Below are positions 19,695-22,823 of a stretch of 22,823 nt of DNA, one piece after another (the stretch's first letter is position 1; the number at the start of each line of letters is the position of its first letter). Source of the stretch: Zygnema cylindricum (taxonomy: Eukaryota > Streptophyta > Zygnematophyceae > Zygnematales > Zygnemataceae); the NCBI GenBank assembly GCA_037447655.1, contig JBBHKE010002714.1, forward strand, positions 1 to 22,823. Direction: 5' to 3'. The translations under genes were made by a program, and so were the position numbers. Under the pieces are notes generated by a model that saw only the letters and a program-made list of their open reading frames with translations, was not told where the DNA came from and did no database searches.

Positions 19695-19704
19695 ACACGT
19701 GGCA
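19695..19704 (+). promoter_or_regulatory. G-box/ABRE-like motif in 3' LTR
   Basis: ACACGTGGCA, identical to 12941-12950 and 12039-12048. It lies upstream of the two TATA-like boxes of this LTR. Confidence 0.6.
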
Positions 19705-19930
19705 ACATCTCATTGACTTCCGAAATCTCCAGGACGCATCTCAACGAGTCCGAATGTGACTTGCGTCACCTTTGTGGCCATGTCGTAGAATGGTCGTACA
19801 AGAAGTACTCCGACACGTGTACTTTCCTGTACTGCACAGTCCTGTGATTGGTGTCGTACTTCAGTAGATGGAGGTTTAGAGAGGAGTTTAGGACTTAGGA
19901 ATTTTAGAGGTAGCCGCCTCTCTCTCTCGG

Positions 19931-20082
19931 GGCTTTTGTATTTATAGGCCATCTTTGGCCAACCATAACTCACTGCTCAGGGGAGCAAATGCTTAAATTC
20001 TTTTTGGGCTTTTGTATTTATAGGCCATCTTTGGCTAGCCATAACTCATTGCTCAGGGGAGCAAATGCTGATTTTTTTTTTG
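19931..20082 (+). repeat. 76-bp tandem duplication doubling the LTR TATA region
   Basis: GGCTTTTGTATTTATAGG starts at 19931 and again at 20007. Each unit continues through ATCTTTGGC.A.CCATAACTCA and GCTCAGGGGAGCAAATGCT. The 5' LTR has a single unit, so the duplication arose in this LTR after insertion, or in its source RNA and was lost from the other. Confidence 0.9.
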
Positions 20083-20283
20083 CGTTTGACCCAAGGGAGT
20101 CGGGTCTTCACGGGGGTGAAGCTGGTCAGAACTCTTGGTTGACCGTGTGCTTGTTATTTGGTATTAAAGTCATTGGTGCAAATATTATCCTAGAGGCTTC
20201 ATATAGGCTGGAAATTTTGTGGGCCAATGGAGGTCACAGAATTACAGTTCGCACTAAACAGTGTGAACAACTATGCAATAAAC

Positions 20284-20589
20284 CTATTTCACAACTTTGT
20301 TGCTTAAAGCACACTAAAACTCACTTTTTATCCATGTTTTAAATTATAGGCCAAGCTTGTTGCTTTGTGCTCTTTTTTTGTACAACTAGATTTAATGTAA
20401 AGTGACATCATATGTATTTTTTTTTTCTGCAAAAATAAGAGATTAAAAAATCTATTGCCTTTAGAGTGAATTTATGTCTTTCATTGATTTTTAAAAATTT
20501 GAACATCTAACCGATTGGTTTTACTTGAGCTCATGGACAACTTTATACCATAGCAAGAGAGTGTTTCAAGAATAGATTATGTTTTTCTA
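20284..20589. other. Unassigned AT-rich flank
   Basis: This is the original right flank of the hAT-like copy B. It is AT-rich with T and A runs, and I see no gene, RNA or repeat in it. Confidence 0.45.
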
Positions 20590-21350
20590 ACAAACAACAA
20601 CCTCATCGGAGTTTTCCACTTTCGAGAAGTTGGTTAACTTTGTAATGAAGCTCACTAAAGATTTCCACTGGAGGGGGTGGTGACATTCATGCTTTCATGC
20701 TCTTGTCCCATCCCTCGTGTCTCAAACAATCATCTCCCTTTCTAAGTGGGTTCTCATAGAGGCAACATGTTTTCTTCCACTCACCAACTCGGTGGAGAAG
20801 CCACTCTCCTCCCTCGTTCCATAATCAGGTGGTTGGATTAGGACTTGATGCATTATGAGGTTGTCACCCCCATACGGTCTTCGTTTCTCAAGTCGTCTCT
20901 TTTATACACTTCTCGCGCCTATTTCTTGGTGCGAACTCCAGTTATGGGGCTTGACTAACGTCACACCTAATTTTTTTCACGCCACACCTCCACACAAGTT
21001 TACAACCACTAGGTCTAGGCTAAGAGTCACTCGTCTTTTGGCTCTTTAGTGTGCTTGTGTGACCGCCTTTTTGAGTTGACAACGACTTTTTGTTTTGTTG
21101 ATCCCATGAAGACTAGATGATTAAGGCGCTTCATAGGGACTTCATTGTGACTATTGCCTCGGAGGCCGGGTTTTTTGTTTAACACAAGGTCACACATATT
21201 ATGTCTTTCGCCTAGGATGGAGATATTGTGTTTGACGCTTCTTCTCGAGGACCAAAGGTGTGGTTGACATCGTGTGATATTTCACCTTCATTTTACATTA
21301 TACCAATCCTCATTGCAATCGGTTTGCCATCTCGCATTTAAAAAAAAAAA
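20590..21350 (+). other. Possible poly(A)-tailed retroposed segment, identity unknown
   Basis: About 750 bp with higher GC and less simple sequence than either side, ending in a run of 12-13 A (to about 21350). Open frames are short (61-64 codons) and I recognise no domain. A loose match between TGTTTTTCTAAC (20579-20590) and TGTTTCCTATC (after the A run) could be a target duplication, but it is weak. It could equally be ordinary intergenic DNA. Confidence 0.2.
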
Positions 21351-22823
21351 AATGTTTCCTATCTTATCTTGTTTCATGTTTGTAACCAAATTGGTTGCCG
21401 ATAACTAGCTTAGAAAACTTCGTTCATGTATAGAGTGGACTGCTCCAATGGCTTTGGAAAAAACTGATTGTTCTGGTTTAAACAGACTTGAGCTAACATA
21501 AAACATGTTTGACATGTATTATAAAGTGAGAATTTTACAATTTTGTTGTGAATAATTACCTTAATTGGTTTCCTTTGAAAATTACTGGTGTACATTCACT
21601 GTCTTGATGGTTTGTTATGGACCATTTATGTCTCCTAAAAGTATAGAATTAAAAGAGGTTAACAGATTAGTACAGCAAGTCATCAGATTTATGCATTTGT
21701 TGTGTTTACGTCTACATTGACCGTTTTTAATTGCCTTTTTTTTTACCAGCGCGGTTTGGGATTCATCTGACATGTTTTTGGGATCATGTGTGTCTCCAAA
21801 ACAAGCAATAGAAGTTAATTGCGATCATGTCATGCCCTGAATGATAAGGGCTTATAAACCATTGTGAAGGTCCAGTGGACAATATGTTCAAATAATAATA
21901 ATAACAACAGCGAATATAAGAATACCAATTTTAGCCACATTCATCACGAATCCACCTTCAAAATAATCTGCTTTACAAAGTATATTATGCACATTATGGG
22001 CTTTGAATATGCGTTACACGTCATTAAAAAGACTTTTCCCACTAAAATCACACATCATACATCATACATCCTACATTATACGTATATATTGTACATATAC
22101 AATGTACATTGTACAGATTGCTTATGATTCCTTTACAAAACATTTTCAAAGTCCGTTATTGGAACGAAGACCCTTCAAAAACGACATGACTTTTTAAATG
22201 GACGCTCAATTTCGTCCCAAGCAAATAAACATCACAAACTTTTTTGTGCATAGAAAATGAGACGCTTTGCTCAAAATCTCTAATTTTGTCTTAAAATATT
22301 TAACATAACTATTGCTTTTGTACCCCAAGAAATAAAGTAGTACAAAATTATTCATCATTATCATCGTTGTTTTGGTCATAATCATGATTTTCCCTCTATC
22401 TATTTTCTTTAAAAAACCCTTTTTTTTTGTGTGGGAAAAAAAAATGGATTCAAAAAAAGTTAAAAACAAAAAAAGGGGGAGCGGGAAACTAAATAAAGAG
22501 GGCTTACTTTAAAAATTACAAAGTAACCAGAAAAAAAATAAAATCAGAAAAACAAAAAAAAAGATAAAAAGTTGAAGTCTATTCCTACAAAAAACTAGGC
22601 CGCCCAAAAGTGAAACTACATTTATATCAAAAATTTACCTGAAAAAATTCTTCCTCTAGTTTTATTTTAATTCATTGCCCATTATTCATATATAATCACC
22701 TCCATAAGAAAATTGTGATTTGTGTAAATACAAGTATCGGCGGCAATTTTCATTGATTTTAATGCTGGAAAAAGAAAAAAAAAGAAAAAAAAGAGGGGCT
22801 CAAAACAAGACAAAATATTAAAA
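21351..22823. other. AT-rich intergenic DNA with simple repeats
   Basis: No recognisable gene. It includes an imperfect CATCATACATCATAC-type repeat near 22048-22070, a TGTACA/ATACAATGTA palindromic stretch near 22087-22116, and many A or T homopolymer runs (22390-22560). Short open frames here have no family features. Confidence 0.5.

Larger units (their letters stand above)
11232..20246 (+). mobile_element. Ty1/copia LTR retrotransposon, complete structure but non-functional
   Basis: Two LTRs (11232-13414 with a nested insertion, and 19126-20246) enclose gag, protease, integrase, reverse transcriptase and RNase H in Ty1/copia order. A primer site follows the 5' LTR and a purine tract precedes the 3' LTR. 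The 5-bp duplication GTTCG flanks the whole (11227-11231 and 20247-20251). It lies within a hAT-like element. Three later insertions interrupt it: a solo LTR at 11491, a MITE at 14677 and a solo LTR at 15928. Stop codons, two frameshifts and lost catalytic residues show it is dead. By eye, the last ~110 bp of the two LTRs differ at about 8 positions, so it is not recent. Confidence 0.95.
19126..20246 (+). repeat. 3' LTR of the copia element
   Basis: It aligns with both pieces of the 5' LTR. It begins TTTTGAAATAATG (the expected TG is TT here) and ends GAATTACA, followed by the element's GTTCG duplication (20247-20251). Unlike the 5' LTR it has a 24-bp tandem duplication near 19294-19341 (CTCTCTAGGAGAACG unit) and a 76-bp tandem duplication (19931-20006 and 20007-20082) that doubles the TATA-like TATTTATAGG (19939-19948 and 20015-20024). 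ACACGTGGCA lies at 19695-19704. These duplications account for its extra length over the 5' LTR (1121 against about 1007 bp). Confidence 0.93.
10794..20275. mobile_element. hAT-like element copy B, split by the copia retrotransposon
   Basis: The left TIR is CGATGTTGTTCA (10794-10805). The right TIR is TGAACAACTATG (20264-20275), the exact complement of the copy A terminus. Perfect 8-bp duplications, caataaac, flank it at 10786-10793 and 20276-20283, more than 9 kb apart. Removing the copia element and one GTTCG leaves about 462 bp that aligns with copy A across the former insertion site (ATTGAA.CGTTCGCACTAA, compare 9190-9207). This element therefore predates the copia insertion. Confidence 0.9.

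Overview
This window looks like eukaryotic, most probably land-plant, repetitive DNA. I found no intact gene, rRNA, tRNA or CRISPR array. The plant call rests on a Ty1/copia retrotransposon whose primer site fits plant initiator tRNA-Met, G-box/ABRE-like motifs in its LTRs, short terminal-inverted-repeat (TIR) elements, and deep nesting of transposons. I cannot name a species.

Layout. 1-1934: GA microsatellites and unassigned DNA. 1935-3331: a 1.4 kb hAT-like non-autonomous element (15-bp TIRs, near-perfect 8-bp target duplication) with arrays of CGATATATCG near its ends. 3743-3941: a 199-bp MITE with TA target duplication, sitting exactly in the first two bases of a longer, diverged hAT-like relative (3942-7017). 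7606-8419: a TIR-bounded, GC-rich element carrying a 49-bp minisatellite. 8460-9225: another hAT-like element. 9379-10707: a PIF/Harbinger-like element (TTA duplication) made of two head-to-tail units. 10794-20275: a sibling of the 8460 element, split by a complete but dead Ty1/copia element (11232-20246, target duplication GTTCG). 20284-22823: AT-rich DNA with no recognised gene.

The copia element has LTRs of about 1.0-1.1 kb, a primer site next to the 5' LTR, gag, protease, integrase, reverse transcriptase and RNase H in the Ty1/copia order, and a polypurine tract. It has been hit three more times. A solo LTR of a sister family lies in its 5' LTR (11491-12661). A copy of the 199-bp MITE family lies in the protease (14677-14874). 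An unrelated 1.1 kb solo LTR lies in the integrase (15928-17030). Each insertion has recognisable target duplications. Removing either of the two in pol rejoins the reading frame in register, which fixes their ends to the base.

The most interesting point is the primer site. It matches the anticodon stem-loop of initiator tRNA-Met (half-tRNA priming, known from Drosophila copia and yeast Ty5) rather than the tRNA 3' end usual in plants. A degenerate copy of the usual plant site lies inside the LTR, about 75 bp before its end, which would fit a primer switch that lengthened the LTR. The coding region is dead: it has stop codons, two frameshifts and lost catalytic residues.
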